Shown here in pieces: positions 18,602-26,663 of a DNA stretch of 64,000 nucleotides. The notes below the pieces were generated by a model, which worked only from the letters and a program-made list of their open reading frames with translations, was not told the DNA's origin and searched no databases. How positions within the stretch are numbered: position 1 is the stretch's first letter; every line of letters begins with the position of its first letter. Origin of the DNA: Alcanivorax sp. S71-1-4 (GTDB taxonomy: Bacteria > Pseudomonadota > Gammaproteobacteria > Pseudomonadales > Alcanivoracaceae); the NCBI RefSeq assembly GCF_009846755.1, contig NZ_AQOR01000002.1, positions 62,001 to 126,000 of the forward strand, given 5' to 3'. The position numbers were made by a program, and so were the translations under genes.

Positions 18602-18674
18602 GAGTCTCACCCTGAAAAAAGTCATTGGACGCGGGCCATTCCCGCAGAGCCGACAGCGTAGGGACTGCAGCGCC

Positions 18675-18702
18675 GGCCCACCCCACCGTGGCGGGGTGGG
18701 CC
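18675..18702. terminator. G+C-rich palindrome between ELWxxDGT genes
   Basis: GGCCCACCCC (18675-18684) and GGGGTGGGCC (18693-18702) form a perfect 10-bp stem with an 8-base loop, 9 bp after the stop of the upstream paralogue and 73 bp before the next start. No T tract follows. It may be a terminator, or an operator related to the CCNACCCC-type palindromes at 21523-21589 and 23313-23342. Confidence 0.5.
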
Positions 18703-18711
18703 CGGCAGGTC

Positions 18712-20049
18712 TCACAGCGGACTGCCGTCGCACGGGCCGGGACAGGTATCCGCCAGCATGAAGGTGCCTTCGTCGGTGCCGTCGGTGCGCCAACGTTCCC
18801 GACCATGCACTCCGTCACTGGCGCGGAAAAGCACCAGGCCATTGAGCGGCGTCAGGGAAGCCATGTCATGCAAGGCAAGGTCCGCGCGCAGCCGGGAAGA
18901 TCCAGCTGGCGTGCCGTCCGACATCCACAGTGCCTGCCCCTCGCCCTGTCGCGTGATGAACAGCAATTTGTCACGCAGGCTGCCAATACCCAGGAAGACA
19001 TCCGCCTCCAGATCGCCGGGCAGCAACAGGCGCAACGTGCCCACTTCGGTGCCGTCCGTGCGCCACAGGCCGGTGCCTTGCGCATCGTCGGCAAGAAAGA
19101 ACACCTGCTGCCCGATGCTGATCAGCGAGCGGGGATGGGCATTTCCCGGCCCTGCGTGAATATCGCTGACCCGATACGCGACACGACCCGATGCATCCGT
19201 TCGATATAACTCACGCCCTTCATCGCGTCCGTATGCGACAAAATAAACCGTGTTGCCCACCGCCCAGAGATCCAGCCCGTTCAGTACCGGCTGCGTTTCG
19301 CCCGCCACCGTGACCGGATGCGTGCTTTGCGGCGTCCCTTCGGTCACCCACAGTTCACGGCCACGCTCCGTGCTGACACTGAAGAACAGTCGCCCCGGCA
19401 CCGTCGCCACCGGCGTCATGGGGCTACCGTCGAAGACTTCCTCTGTGCCGGTCGCCGTCCCATCTGTGCGCCACAGGGAAGTCCTCCCGCCGCACCCTGC
19501 CGTGGCGCGGAAATACATCCACTTGCCGACAACGCCCAGCGGGCGTGGCCAACTGGAGCACTCGCCCGGCGCAAGGTCCAGCAGCGGGTACGTGCCGGGC
19601 GTTGAGCCGTCGCTGCGCCACAGCTCAATACCACTGTCGGGTGACTCGGCGGAAAAATACAGCACATCGTTCATGGTCTTTGGGTATTCGATACGCGCAT
19701 CACCGTCCGGATGAATATCCCTGGTCAGCCGGGTGCCCGCGTCTGTGCCGTCGGTGTACCAGAGCTCCTGGCCGTGCACACCATCGTCCGCGACAAAAAA
19801 AGCACCCCGTCGCGTGCGATAGACCATGTAAGTGCTGTTGGCGCCGGACGGCCCGCTGCCCTCCCTGATCCGGTGCGTACCGTCCATGGTGCCGTCCGTG
19901 CGCCACATCTCCCAGTTGCGCACGTCGCCCGGCGCGTCGTTGGCAAAGAAGTAAAAATGTCCCGTCGAGTGGCGGCCACCGCTGCTGTCACCACCGCATC
20001 CACTCAGCAACAGAACACCCGCAAGGGCCAGGAAAGAAAAACATCGCAT
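18712..20049 (-). CDS. ELWxxDGT-repeat lipoprotein (paralogue 2)
   Basis: 445 residues from the ATG at 20049, which gives a clean lipoprotein signal (MRCFSFLALAGVLLLSGC). The in-frame ATG at 20073 is an alternative; neither has a strong ribosome site. Repeats such as WEMWRTDGTMDGTHRI, QELWYTDGTDAGTRLTRDI, IELWRSDGSTPGTYPLLDL, RELWVTEGTPQSTHPV and RERWRTDGTDEGTFMLADT run the full length. It stops within a repeat at DTCPGPCDGSPL, the same register as its two paralogues. Likely surface-exposed beta-propeller; role unknown. Confidence 0.86.
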   Translation of the reverse strand: MRCFSFLALAGVLLLSGCGGDSSGGRHSTGHFYFFANDAPGDVRNWEMWRTDGTMDGTHRIREGSGPSGANSTYMVYRTRRGAFFVADDGVHGQELWYTDGTDAGTRLTRDIHPDGDARIEYPKTMNDVLYFSAESPDSGIELWRSDGSTPGTYPLLDLAPGECSSWPRPLGVVGKWMYFRATAGCGGRTSLWRTDGTATGTEEVFDGSPMTPVATVPGRLFFSVSTERGRELWVTEGTPQSTHPVTVAGETQPVLNGLDLWAVGNTVYFVAYGRDEGRELYRTDASGRVAYRVSDIHAGPGNAHPRSLISIGQQVFFLADDAQGTGLWRTDGTEVGTLRLLLPGDLEADVFLGIGSLRDKLLFITRQGEGQALWMSDGTPAGSSRLRADLALHDMASLTPLNGLVLFRASDGVHGRERWRTDGTDEGTFMLADTCPGPCDGSPL

Positions 20050-20101
20050 TGTCGTTCTCGTCAGGTCAGTCATTGTGAAAAGGCGGCTTGTGGCAACTGC
20101 A

Positions 20102-21433
20102 TCAGAAGGCAGCGCAGTCACCCGGACAGATATCCATGATCAGTTCGGCCCCCGACAGCGCCGGCCGGGTACGCCATAGCTCCACACCAGTGCCTTCACT
20201 CCGCCCGACAAACAGAAGATCGTTATTCAGCGGCAGGACCGAATAGGTAGGAACAGGCGTGACAGGTGCTTCAAGACAGCGCAACCCTGGCGCGCTGACG
20301 GTCACCGCACACAGCTGCCCGCCGGCGTCCCTCGGGCGATGAAAATAGAGGCTGTCCTGATATGTCCCGAGGATGTTGCTTATTAACTCGGCGAGCGGCA
20401 GGTCAAGGATCACGCGCGCGGGCGCGCCCACATTTTCCACTGCCCACACGCCTGCACCGGCGTCTGCGGCAGCCACGATCAGCAGCACATTGTCGGCGCT
20501 GTAAAGCTGATAGAACTGTGTGCCTGCGATGCCTGGCGTCATATCCGTATGCAGTCGGGTTCCTGACACGGTACCGTCACTGACCCACAGCTCCTCGCCG
20601 TAATCAGCGTCCGTGCCCAGAAAATAAACGTGGTCACCCATTACCCTTAATGAACTGATGGCGCGAAACGTGCCATTCATCGGCAGTTCAAGCAGCGAGA
20701 CGGCGTCTCCTGTATCAGGCGCGATACTCCACAGATGGGATACGCCCCCCACACTCTCGGCGACGAGCAGGCGTTCCCTGAACGCCACCATCTGGGTAAA
20801 GCCCTGCCGATCCACCTCGCGCAGCAGGGTTGCCGTCTCCTCTCCGGCAGACAGCCGGATCACGCCTCGCTGGTTCAGGCCGGTATACACCACCATGAAC
20901 AATTGCCCGCCCAGGACGACCATGGATGATGGATGGGGCGCCACGTCCGATAACGGCAGCAGATTGTCCAGACGGTAGGTGCCTTCCGGCGTGCCGTCCG
21001 TTCGCCACAGGTCCTGCACGCCCACACCGCCGGAGGCATTGAAGTAAATGACGTCATCGAGACGGGTGAAAGACCCCGGTGACACCGGTCCGGGGTACAG
21101 CGCGCTTTCAAGCGGCTGCGTGCCCGCTTCCGTGCCATCGCTCACCCACAACAGGGAAGTGCCGAATGAGCGGGTCGCGGCAAAGTAATGCAGCCCGTTC
21201 ATACTCACCATGTGCGGGAAACGCGGAGCAGCAGGCATCGCGATCTGATCGGCGCGCACGCGCCCGGTCCCCGCCGCCGTACCGTCCGTACGCCAGAGCA
21301 CCTTGTCGCCCTCCGGCATTTCCCGCGCTCCGAACAGCACGGATTCCCGTGGCCCACCACCGGTGTTGCTGCCGCCACCACACGCACTGACCAGCAACGC
21401 GCACATCACCAGATATCCTGTTTTCTTCAGCAT
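20102..21433 (-). CDS. ELWxxDGT-repeat lipoprotein (paralogue 1)
   Basis: 443 residues from the ATG at 21433 (GGGGGA upstream); signal MLKKTGYLVMCALLVSAC with lipobox VSAC. Repeats are more diverged than in the two following genes (KVLWRTDGTAAGTGRV, SLLWVSDGTEAGTQPL, QDLWRTDGTPEGTYRL, EELWVSDGTVSGTRLH). The end is again truncated in a repeat, at MDICPGDCAAF. First gene of the tandem trio, 52 bp before the next. The promoter region it shares with the divergent LuxR gene holds two G+C-rich palindromes. Confidence 0.86.
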   Translation of the reverse strand: MLKKTGYLVMCALLVSACGGGSNTGGGPRESVLFGAREMPEGDKVLWRTDGTAAGTGRVRADQIAMPAAPRFPHMVSMNGLHYFAATRSFGTSLLWVSDGTEAGTQPLESALYPGPVSPGSFTRLDDVIYFNASGGVGVQDLWRTDGTPEGTYRLDNLLPLSDVAPHPSSMVVLGGQLFMVVYTGLNQRGVIRLSAGEETATLLREVDRQGFTQMVAFRERLLVAESVGGVSHLWSIAPDTGDAVSLLELPMNGTFRAISSLRVMGDHVYFLGTDADYGEELWVSDGTVSGTRLHTDMTPGIAGTQFYQLYSADNVLLIVAAADAGAGVWAVENVGAPARVILDLPLAELISNILGTYQDSLYFHRPRDAGGQLCAVTVSAPGLRCLEAPVTPVPTYSVLPLNNDLLFVGRSEGTGVELWRTRPALSGAELIMDICPGDCAAF

Positions 21434-21522
21434 GTATCCCCCGCCTCTCACGCCACGGTGCGCTGTGCCAACACAGACACCGCCTATCGCGCAGGACAGT
21501 ACCCACGAAGCGCCGCACCGCC

Positions 21523-21541
21523 CCCACCCACGCGGGGTAGC
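21523..21541. promoter_or_regulatory. candidate operator, site A
   Basis: CCACCCA (21524-21530), spacer CGC, then GGGGTAG (21534-21540): an imperfect palindrome resembling site B at 21569-21589, with the centres about 47 bp apart. It lies in the divergent region between an ELWxxDGT lipoprotein gene and the orphan LuxR gene. Confidence 0.35.
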
Positions 21542-21568
21542 CTCGGCAGGCCCGCGCACGCCTCGCGG

Positions 21569-21589
21569 CCCTACCCCGACGGGGTAGGG
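21569..21589. promoter_or_regulatory. candidate operator, site B
   Basis: CCCTACCCC (21569-21577), spacer GAC, GGGGTAGGG (21581-21589): perfect 9-bp arms. It sits 83 bp upstream of the LuxR-type gene start and 136 bp upstream of the lipoprotein gene, as expected for an autoregulatory or activator site. A related palindrome precedes the secreted-protein gene at 23265. Confidence 0.45.
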
Positions 21590-21671
21590 TGCTGCGGTAA
21601 CAGTGGATTTATATTCCCGGGGTGGGCTAGATTCTCGGCAGATGGCCCCGCCTGACACGGAATTCCGAGCC

Positions 21672-22781
21672 ATGACCGACGCCTCTCGCCGCCGGAAAGC
21701 GTTACAACGCATTCGCCGCCTGGCCTGCCTGGATATCAGTGGGCCTCAACTGGCCCCGCTTCTGTTGCAGGAATTGCGGGATGTGCTCTATTTCGATTCG
21801 GCAGGTTATTTCTGGCGCAACGAACACGGCGCCACTGATCTGTTCATGGACGATCAGGCCGTCATTGATCTGCTGCCGCTGTACATGGACGACTATATCC
21901 AGAAAGCAGAGCGGGAAGCCGGGCGCTCTTTCGAAGAAGGCCTGCGTGAAGACTTCGGCCCCATTCGCACCGAACAGATGATCAAGCTGCCGCTACGTCG
22001 TTTTCTTCGCCACGACTATTACAATCTGATTCTGCGGCCAATGGGTCTCAACCAGTGTGCCAGCCTGGTCCCCCGCCTCGCGGGCGGGCGTCCCACCGGC
22101 GCGCTGAAACTGTACCGGCGCAATCCGCGCCATCACTTTACCGATGACGAAATGCGGCTTTTCGGCGCGCAGGAACGTTACCTGGCCGACGTGCTGGATC
22201 ACACCGCCTCTGGCCATGAGCAGGATCTGGTCAACGACGCCATTCTGGTCGCCACACTGAAAGGCGAGCTGCAATGGATCTCTGATCAGGCCCGGCAGAT
22301 TCTCTCGCTGGCGTTCAGCAGCCGCTGGCACCAGCACAGCAGCAACCTGCCCGGCATGTTGCGTTTTCTGTTGAAGAAGCTGTCACAACTGAGCAATGGC
22401 CGTGAAGCACAGGGTTTGCCCCACGCCGCCCTCACCACGCCACACGGCCGCTTTGTCTTCAAGGCACGCCTGATGATCTCCACCACCGGCCAGGATAACG
22501 TCGCCAGCATTCGCATTGAGCATCACCGCCCACGCCATTTACGCGTTCTGGAAGCCCTGCGCGACATGCGCCTGCCACCGCAGCAGTCGGAGGCTTTCTA
22601 CTGGCTCAGCCAGGGTTTTTCCGAGCAGGACATCGCCCAGCGCATGCAGATCAGCATCAACACCGTGGTCTATCACCGCCGCCAGCTCTATGCCCGCTTC
22701 GGCGCCGCCAATCGCAAGGAGTTGCTGGCGCATCTGGAACAGCGGATCGCGAACGCTGCACAGCCCTCCCTCACGGGTTGA
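21672..22781 (+). CDS. orphan LuxR-family transcriptional regulator
   Basis: 369 residues from the ATG at 21672; in-frame ATGs at 21603 and 21642 are alternatives without clear ribosome sites. The N-terminal ~290 residues carry no receiver, autoinducer or ATPase motif that I recognise. The C-terminus is a LuxR HTH (LPPQQSEAFYWLSQGFSEQDIAQRMQIS, then NTVVYHRRQLYARFGAANRKELL). It is divergent from the ELWxxDGT lipoprotein trio and convergent (11-bp overlap) with a secreted-protein gene. Local palindromes suggest it controls both. Similar 360-380 residue LuxR proteins of unknown ligand occur in other Alcanivorax-like genomes, as far as I recall. Confidence 0.82.
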   Translation: MTDASRRRKALQRIRRLACLDISGPQLAPLLLQELRDVLYFDSAGYFWRNEHGATDLFMDDQAVIDLLPLYMDDYIQKAEREAGRSFEEGLREDFGPIRTEQMIKLPLRRFLRHDYYNLILRPMGLNQCASLVPRLAGGRPTGALKLYRRNPRHHFTDDEMRLFGAQERYLADVLDHTASGHEQDLVNDAILVATLKGELQWISDQARQILSLAFSSRWHQHSSNLPGMLRFLLKKLSQLSNGREAQGLPHAALTTPHGRFVFKARLMISTTGQDNVASIRIEHHRPRHLRVLEALRDMRLPPQQSEAFYWLSQGFSEQDIAQRMQISINTVVYHRRQLYARFGAANRKELLAHLEQRIANAAQPSLTG

Positions 22782-23265
22782 GCCGTTGCATCCGCTGTGA
22801 CAACGTCTGCATGTACTCCGCATTCGCCTCATAAAAACGCACGTTTTCCACCGGTGCGCCGCTACGCGCGATCATCTGGTCACGCTCCGCCGGCGACGCA
22901 TGCTGTATCATGGCCGACGCCATGGCGGCCTGAATCCACGACATCAGGCACAACGCGAATTCATCCACGTCCAGGCCGGCACGCTCAATGGCGCGACGCA
23001 ACGCCGGGCGTGAGCGATACAACTCGGCGATGTCATCAATACTTTCCGCGTCCTCACGCTCTTCGTCCGTCAGCGGCGCGGCATCCTCACGCATCACCAC
23101 GGCCAGATTGTCCATCGCGGCTTCCATTTTTTTCAGTACCGGCATGCTGAGCCGGTAGCGCGCCAGGCGCGCTTCATCTGGCTGCGCGTGCGCTGCCGAC
23201 AGGCTGGTGACCAGCACGATGGCCGCGACCAACAGATGACCCAACGATGCATTCTTCAGCGTCAT
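22771..23265 (-). CDS. hypothetical secreted alpha-helical protein
   Basis: 164 residues from the ATG at 23265, preceded by GGGAGAT. Signal peptide MTLKNASLGHLLVAAIVLVTSLSAAHAQ. The mature part is helical and charged, with an acidic stretch (TDEEREDAESIDDIAELYRSRPALRRAIERAGLD) and a single Cys. It has no recognised domain. It overlaps the convergent LuxR gene by 11 bp. A palindrome at 23313-23342 in its promoter resembles those upstream of the LuxR and lipoprotein genes, so it may belong to the same regulon. Confidence 0.75.
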   Translation of the reverse strand: MTLKNASLGHLLVAAIVLVTSLSAAHAQPDEARLARYRLSMPVLKKMEAAMDNLAVVMREDAAPLTDEEREDAESIDDIAELYRSRPALRRAIERAGLDVDEFALCLMSWIQAAMASAMIQHASPAERDQMIARSGAPVENVRFYEANAEYMQTLSQRMQRLNP

Positions 23266-23312
23266 ATCGAGATCTCCCATCCGATATGGCCAGCCTATGC
23301 CGACGCACACTA

Positions 23313-23342
23313 CGCCGCCCCACCCCGGCAGGGTGGGCGGCG
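23313..23342. promoter_or_regulatory. G+C-rich palindrome, site C
   Basis: The left arm CGCCGCCCCACCC and right arm GGGTGGGCGGCG pair with a single bulged C. The core CCACCCC-GGC-AGGGTGGG resembles sites A and B near 21.5 kb. It lies 48 bp upstream of the secreted-protein gene start (minus strand) and ~110 bp upstream of the plus-strand ferritin-like gene. Confidence 0.4.
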
Positions 23343-23449
23343 ATTTACTGAATTTTTCATTTTAAACACTGCTTTAAGTGAGCCCGGCGGCACAGCTGTG
23401 TAGTCTCGAAAGACCCCGACCCCAGGTCACCACACAGAAGGGAGATCGC

Positions 23450-23992
23450 ATGAGCACGAAACAGCCTTTTCTCACTGACATCAAAACCCTCCGCGATCGT
23501 GCACGCCAGCACATCGAACAGGGTGCCGTCACCGCCGGTTACAAGGCAGACCGCGAAACGGTGCTCAAGCTGCTCAACGAAGCCCTTGCCACGGAAATCG
23601 TCTGCACGCTGCGTTACAAGCGCCACTACTACATGGCTGAAGGCCTGAGCGCGAGCATCGCCGCGGCGGAATTTCTGGAGCATGCCCAACAGGAACAGCA
23701 GCATGCCGACTGGCTGGCCGAGCGCATCGTACAACTTGGCGGCGCGCCGAATTTTTCGCCGGAGGGCCTGCAGGATCGTTCGCACGCTGAATACGTGGAA
23801 GGCGATACCTTGCGGGACATGGTGAAGGAGGACCTGATCGCAGAGCGCATCGCGATCGACAGCTATCGGGAAATTGCCACCTACCTCGGCGACAAGGACC
23901 CGACCACACGTCGTATCATGGAGGAGATTCTGGCGCAGGAAGAAGAACACGCCGATGACATGGCCGCGATTCTGGAAGCCCTCCCGTCCTGA
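23450..23992 (+). CDS. bacterioferritin-like (ferritin-like/Dps-type) diiron protein
   Basis: 180 residues. Diiron ligands appear as E49, E82-Q-Q-H85, E132 and E164-E-E-H167. It opens with a 40-residue polar extension before the four-helix bundle (NEALATEIVCTLRYKRHYYMAEG). The ATG at 23450 has GAAGGGAG upstream. It probably oxidises and stores iron, or protects DNA from peroxide. No bacterioferritin-associated ferredoxin is nearby and the haem-binding Met of true Bfr is not evident. Confidence 0.85.
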   Translation: MSTKQPFLTDIKTLRDRARQHIEQGAVTAGYKADRETVLKLLNEALATEIVCTLRYKRHYYMAEGLSASIAAAEFLEHAQQEQQHADWLAERIVQLGGAPNFSPEGLQDRSHAEYVEGDTLRDMVKEDLIAERIAIDSYREIATYLGDKDPTTRRIMEEILAQEEEHADDMAAILEALPS

Positions 23993-24002
23993 TGCCAGAG
24001 TC

Positions 24003-24203
24003 CCGTAGGGTGGGTAGAGCCAAAGGCGAAACCCACCATGTCCATGCCCGTTAATCACTCCCGCAAAACCATCGAAACTGCCCTGCTGCGGAGGTAGGTA
24101 GGCAGATAGGCAGATAGGCAGATAGGCAGTTTCGATGATTCTGTGCGAGCAGTGTGCGACATGGTCCCGGTGGGTTTCGCCTTTGGCTCTACCCACCCTA
24201 CGG
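24003..24203. mobile_element. MITE-like element, copy 1 (201 bp)
   Basis: Terminal inverted repeats are perfect over about 35 bp, running from CCGTAGGGTGGGTAGAGCC at 24003 to the GGCTCTACCCACCCTACGG that ends at 24203. The interior carries no convincing gene. A second copy at 63743-63915 shares the termini and much of the interior. This copy has in addition an 8-bp tandem array GGCAGATA (three full units and part of a fourth, 24101-24129). No clear target-site duplication was seen. Confidence 0.75.
24101..24129. repeat. 8-bp tandem repeat GGCAGATA
   Basis: Three full copies of GGCAGATA followed by GGCAG, inside MITE-like copy 1. It is absent from copy 2, so it arose by slippage in this copy. 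Confidence 0.85.
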
Positions 24204-24243
24204 CACCGACCACGACGACGGCCGGGCACGCGCCCGGACGCCG

Positions 24244-24933
24244 TCATACAAACAGCCACACCAGCAGCGGCCCGGCGGCCAGATTGAGCAAGCCCATCAG
24301 CACCATCACCAAACCCGCCACCGTGCCTTCCTCGCCGCCCACTTCCCGCGCCCGCGCGACACCGGCGCCGTGTGCCCCGACACCGAACAGGGCGCCACGC
24401 GCCAACGCGGTTTTCAGCGGCAGCCAGCGCAGCAGCACCCCACCGCACAACGCCCCGAGCACGCCGGTCAGCATCACGAAAATCGCGGCCAGTTCCGCCA
24501 CCCCGCCGAGACTTTCCGCCAGGGGCATGGCAAAAGGTGTCGTCACCGAGCGCGGCACCAGCGAGCGGCTGATCTCACCCTCCAGCGACAGCAGCCCGGC
24601 CAGCCACCAGGAACTGCCCACCGCCACCGCACTGCCCGCCAGCATGCCCCCCAGCAACGCCAGCCAGTGACGTGCCAGCAAATGCCGCTGCTGCCAGATC
24701 GGCACCGCAAACGCGACGGTGGCCGGGCCCAGCATCAGCGCCAGATAGTGCGCATCGGCAGCATAGTCCGCATAGCGCACATGCAGCGGCACCGCGACCG
24801 CCAGCAACACCGCCGGTGTCATCAGCAGCGGCGACAGCAGATAGCGTGGCCAGCGCCGATACAGCGCCCGGCTCACCACATAGGCCGCCACCGTGAACAG
24901 CAGCCAGAACAACGGCAGCGCATCAAGCCTCAT
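24244..24933 (-). CDS. lrgB: LrgB/CidB-family membrane protein
   Basis: 229 residues from the ATG at 24933 (GGAG eight bases upstream; a GTG three codons earlier is possible). About six membrane segments. Family motif LVPRSVTTPFAMPLAESLGG and the end-region GALFGVGAHGAGVARAREVGGEEGTVAGLVMVLMGLLNL are intact. It works with LrgA in holin/antiholin-like control of murein hydrolase activity or in export of small metabolites such as pyruvate. Overlaps lrgA by 11 bp. Confidence 0.92.
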   Translation of the reverse strand: MRLDALPLFWLLFTVAAYVVSRALYRRWPRYLLSPLLMTPAVLLAVAVPLHVRYADYAADAHYLALMLGPATVAFAVPIWQQRHLLARHWLALLGGMLAGSAVAVGSSWWLAGLLSLEGEISRSLVPRSVTTPFAMPLAESLGGVAELAAIFVMLTGVLGALCGGVLLRWLPLKTALARGALFGVGAHGAGVARAREVGGEEGTVAGLVMVLMGLLNLAAGPLLVWLFV

Positions 24934-25303
24934 GGCGCACACTCCAGCGGCACAACCCTTCTACCGTCAGCGCCGTGACCAGCATCACCAGCAGCGTGCT
25001 GCCACCGATGACCAGCACAATGCGCAGCCCGGCATCGCGCATCAGCGCACCGTAATCAAGCAGGCTCATCAATGCCGGGACGAAGAACAGCAACATCTCC
25101 GCCAGCAACAGGCCAGCGGCCCACTGCACGGACGCCGGTTGCACCCGGCCGGTGGCAAACGCCGCCAGCAGCAATGCCAGCCCGATCACCCCGCCAGGCA
25201 CCGGCCAGCCCAGCCAGCTGGCCAGCGCCGTACCAAACAGGTACAGCCCCACCAGCACCGCCAGTTCCAGCACACGACGCAGCCCACGGGTCACGGTTTT
25301 CAT
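24923..25303 (-). CDS. lrgA: LrgA/CidA-family holin-like protein
   Basis: 126 residues from the ATG at 25303, with a strong GGAGG upstream. Four membrane segments and the LrgA signature (LGWPVPGGVIGLALLLAAF, then AAGLLLAEMLLFFVPALMSLLDY). It forms the membrane partner of LrgB in the same operon. The divergent LysR gene 85 bp away resembles the CidR/LrgAB arrangement, so regulation by that LysR protein is likely. Confidence 0.92.
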   Translation of the reverse strand: MKTVTRGLRRVLELAVLVGLYLFGTALASWLGWPVPGGVIGLALLLAAFATGRVQPASVQWAAGLLLAEMLLFFVPALMSLLDYGALMRDAGLRIVLVIGGSTLLVMLVTALTVEGLCRWSVRHEA

Positions 25304-25380
25304 TGCAGCCTCCAGATTCACTGGTGTTCAGCTTAGGGCTGCGCCTATCATCGCAAAAGCGAATTGTAAGACTGGGAGCT

Positions 25381-25395
25381 ATTCCATAATGGAAT
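25381..25395. promoter_or_regulatory. palindrome overlapping LysR start codon
   Basis: ATTCCAT-A-ATGGAAT, perfect 7-bp arms, covers the ATG of the LysR gene (25389). The site could be an autoregulatory operator or could hide the start codon in a small hairpin. Confidence 0.4.
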
Positions 25396-26273
25396 TCAAA
25401 CAGCTGCGCGCCTTTGCCGAGGTGCTCCGCCAGGGCGGCTTCACCCAGGCCGCACGCACCCTGCACGCCAGCCAGTCCGCCGTGAGCAAGCAGGTCGCAC
25501 AGCTGGAACAGCGGCTGGGGTTGCCGCTGCTGGAACGCACCGGCCCGCATATCCGCCTGACCGACGCCGGACAGGTGGTGTTGCGCCATGCCGAGATCAT
25601 GTTGCGCCAGCAACAGGAACTGCGCACCGAACTGGATGACCTCGCACAACTGACCCGGGGGGAGCTACGGCTTGGCCTGACCATGCTCGGCGGCGATGCC
25701 CTGTTTGCAGCGCCTTTTGCCGAATATCGCCGGCGCTATCCCGGCGTGAACGTGCACCTGATGGAAGGGGGGTCGAAAACCGTCGAACAACTGGTGCTCA
25801 ACGGCGAACTGGACCTCGGCGCCAGCCTGACACCGGACAGCCCTGCGTTCGACTGCCAGCCCTTCTGCAACGAACCGCTGGATGTGCTGCTGCCGGTGCA
25901 GCATGCCCTGGCCAGCGCACCGCACCTGAGCCTGGCGCAACTGGCCGACACCCCGTTCGTGCTGTACCAGCAGAGCTTTACCCTCAATGACCGGCTGATG
26001 CGCGCCTGCCGCGCACTGGGCTTTACACCGAAGGAAGGCGGCCGCAGCGGCCAGGCGGATTTTCTCGTCGCGCTGGTGGCGGCCGGCCAGGGCGTGTTGC
26101 TGCTGCCGCGGATCGTGGCGCAGTCACTGGCACGGCCCGGCGTGGTGTCCCGGCCGTTGCACGGCTCCGATCTGCGCTGGGACATCGCCTTTATCTGGCG
26201 CCGCGACGGTTACCTGTCCCGCGCCGCCCGCGCCTGGCTGGCGTTGCTGGAAGAATACCCGGCCCCTCAGTAG
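25389..26273 (+). CDS. LysR-family transcriptional regulator (CidR-like context)
   Basis: 294 residues. The N-terminal HTH is typical (MEFKQLRAFAEVLRQGGFTQAARTLHASQSAVSKQVAQLEQRLGLPLLER); the C-terminal part is a substrate-binding-like effector domain of CysB/BenM type. Divergent from lrgAB. In many proteobacteria such a LysR protein activates the adjacent cid/lrg pair in response to acetate or overflow metabolism; that role is inferred here. Its last 7 bp overlap the convergent small membrane protein gene. Confidence 0.92.
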   Translation: MEFKQLRAFAEVLRQGGFTQAARTLHASQSAVSKQVAQLEQRLGLPLLERTGPHIRLTDAGQVVLRHAEIMLRQQQELRTELDDLAQLTRGELRLGLTMLGGDALFAAPFAEYRRRYPGVNVHLMEGGSKTVEQLVLNGELDLGASLTPDSPAFDCQPFCNEPLDVLLPVQHALASAPHLSLAQLADTPFVLYQQSFTLNDRLMRACRALGFTPKEGGRSGQADFLVALVAAGQGVLLLPRIVAQSLARPGVVSRPLHGSDLRWDIAFIWRRDGYLSRAARAWLALLEEYPAPQ

Positions 26274-26509
26274 ACGATGCAGAGCACCAGCAACGGCGTC
26301 AGGTTCAGCAGCAGAATGCCGATTTTCAGTAGCGCCATGCCGCCGTAATGAAGTGCGTCAAACGTCGGCATCGACAACGCAAACCAGCGTGTGTGCAGCC
26401 GAAATATCGCATCGTGGGCCAGCGTGATGGCGCCGAACCAGATGAACAGGAACAGGTAGTTGATCAGTGCGCTCCACCACAGCAGCGCTTTCAGTTCCGC
26501 GATGGGCAT
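26267..26509 (-). CDS. DUF6868-type small membrane protein
   Basis: 80 residues from the ATG at 26509, with GGGAGG upstream. Two hydrophobic segments (ALLWWSALINYLFLFIWFGA and MALLKIGILLLNLTPLLVL) flank a conserved loop (HDAIFRLHTRWFALSMPTFDALHYGG). This is the compact family found widely in marine gammaproteobacteria; function unknown. Confidence 0.8.
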   Translation of the reverse strand: MPIAELKALLWWSALINYLFLFIWFGAITLAHDAIFRLHTRWFALSMPTFDALHYGGMALLKIGILLLNLTPLLVLCIVY

Positions 26510-26663
26510 GACGCACCTCCCTGATCGGCAATCGATACACATCGGCCCTCATGATTGCACCGCCCCCCTCCGGGCAACAGTCATGCGAATGTAAAGTTCC
26601 ATGCAGCCTGTCATCTGCCTGTCCCTTGCCATGGCGATACTTGGTATCCGGACAGGAGACACC

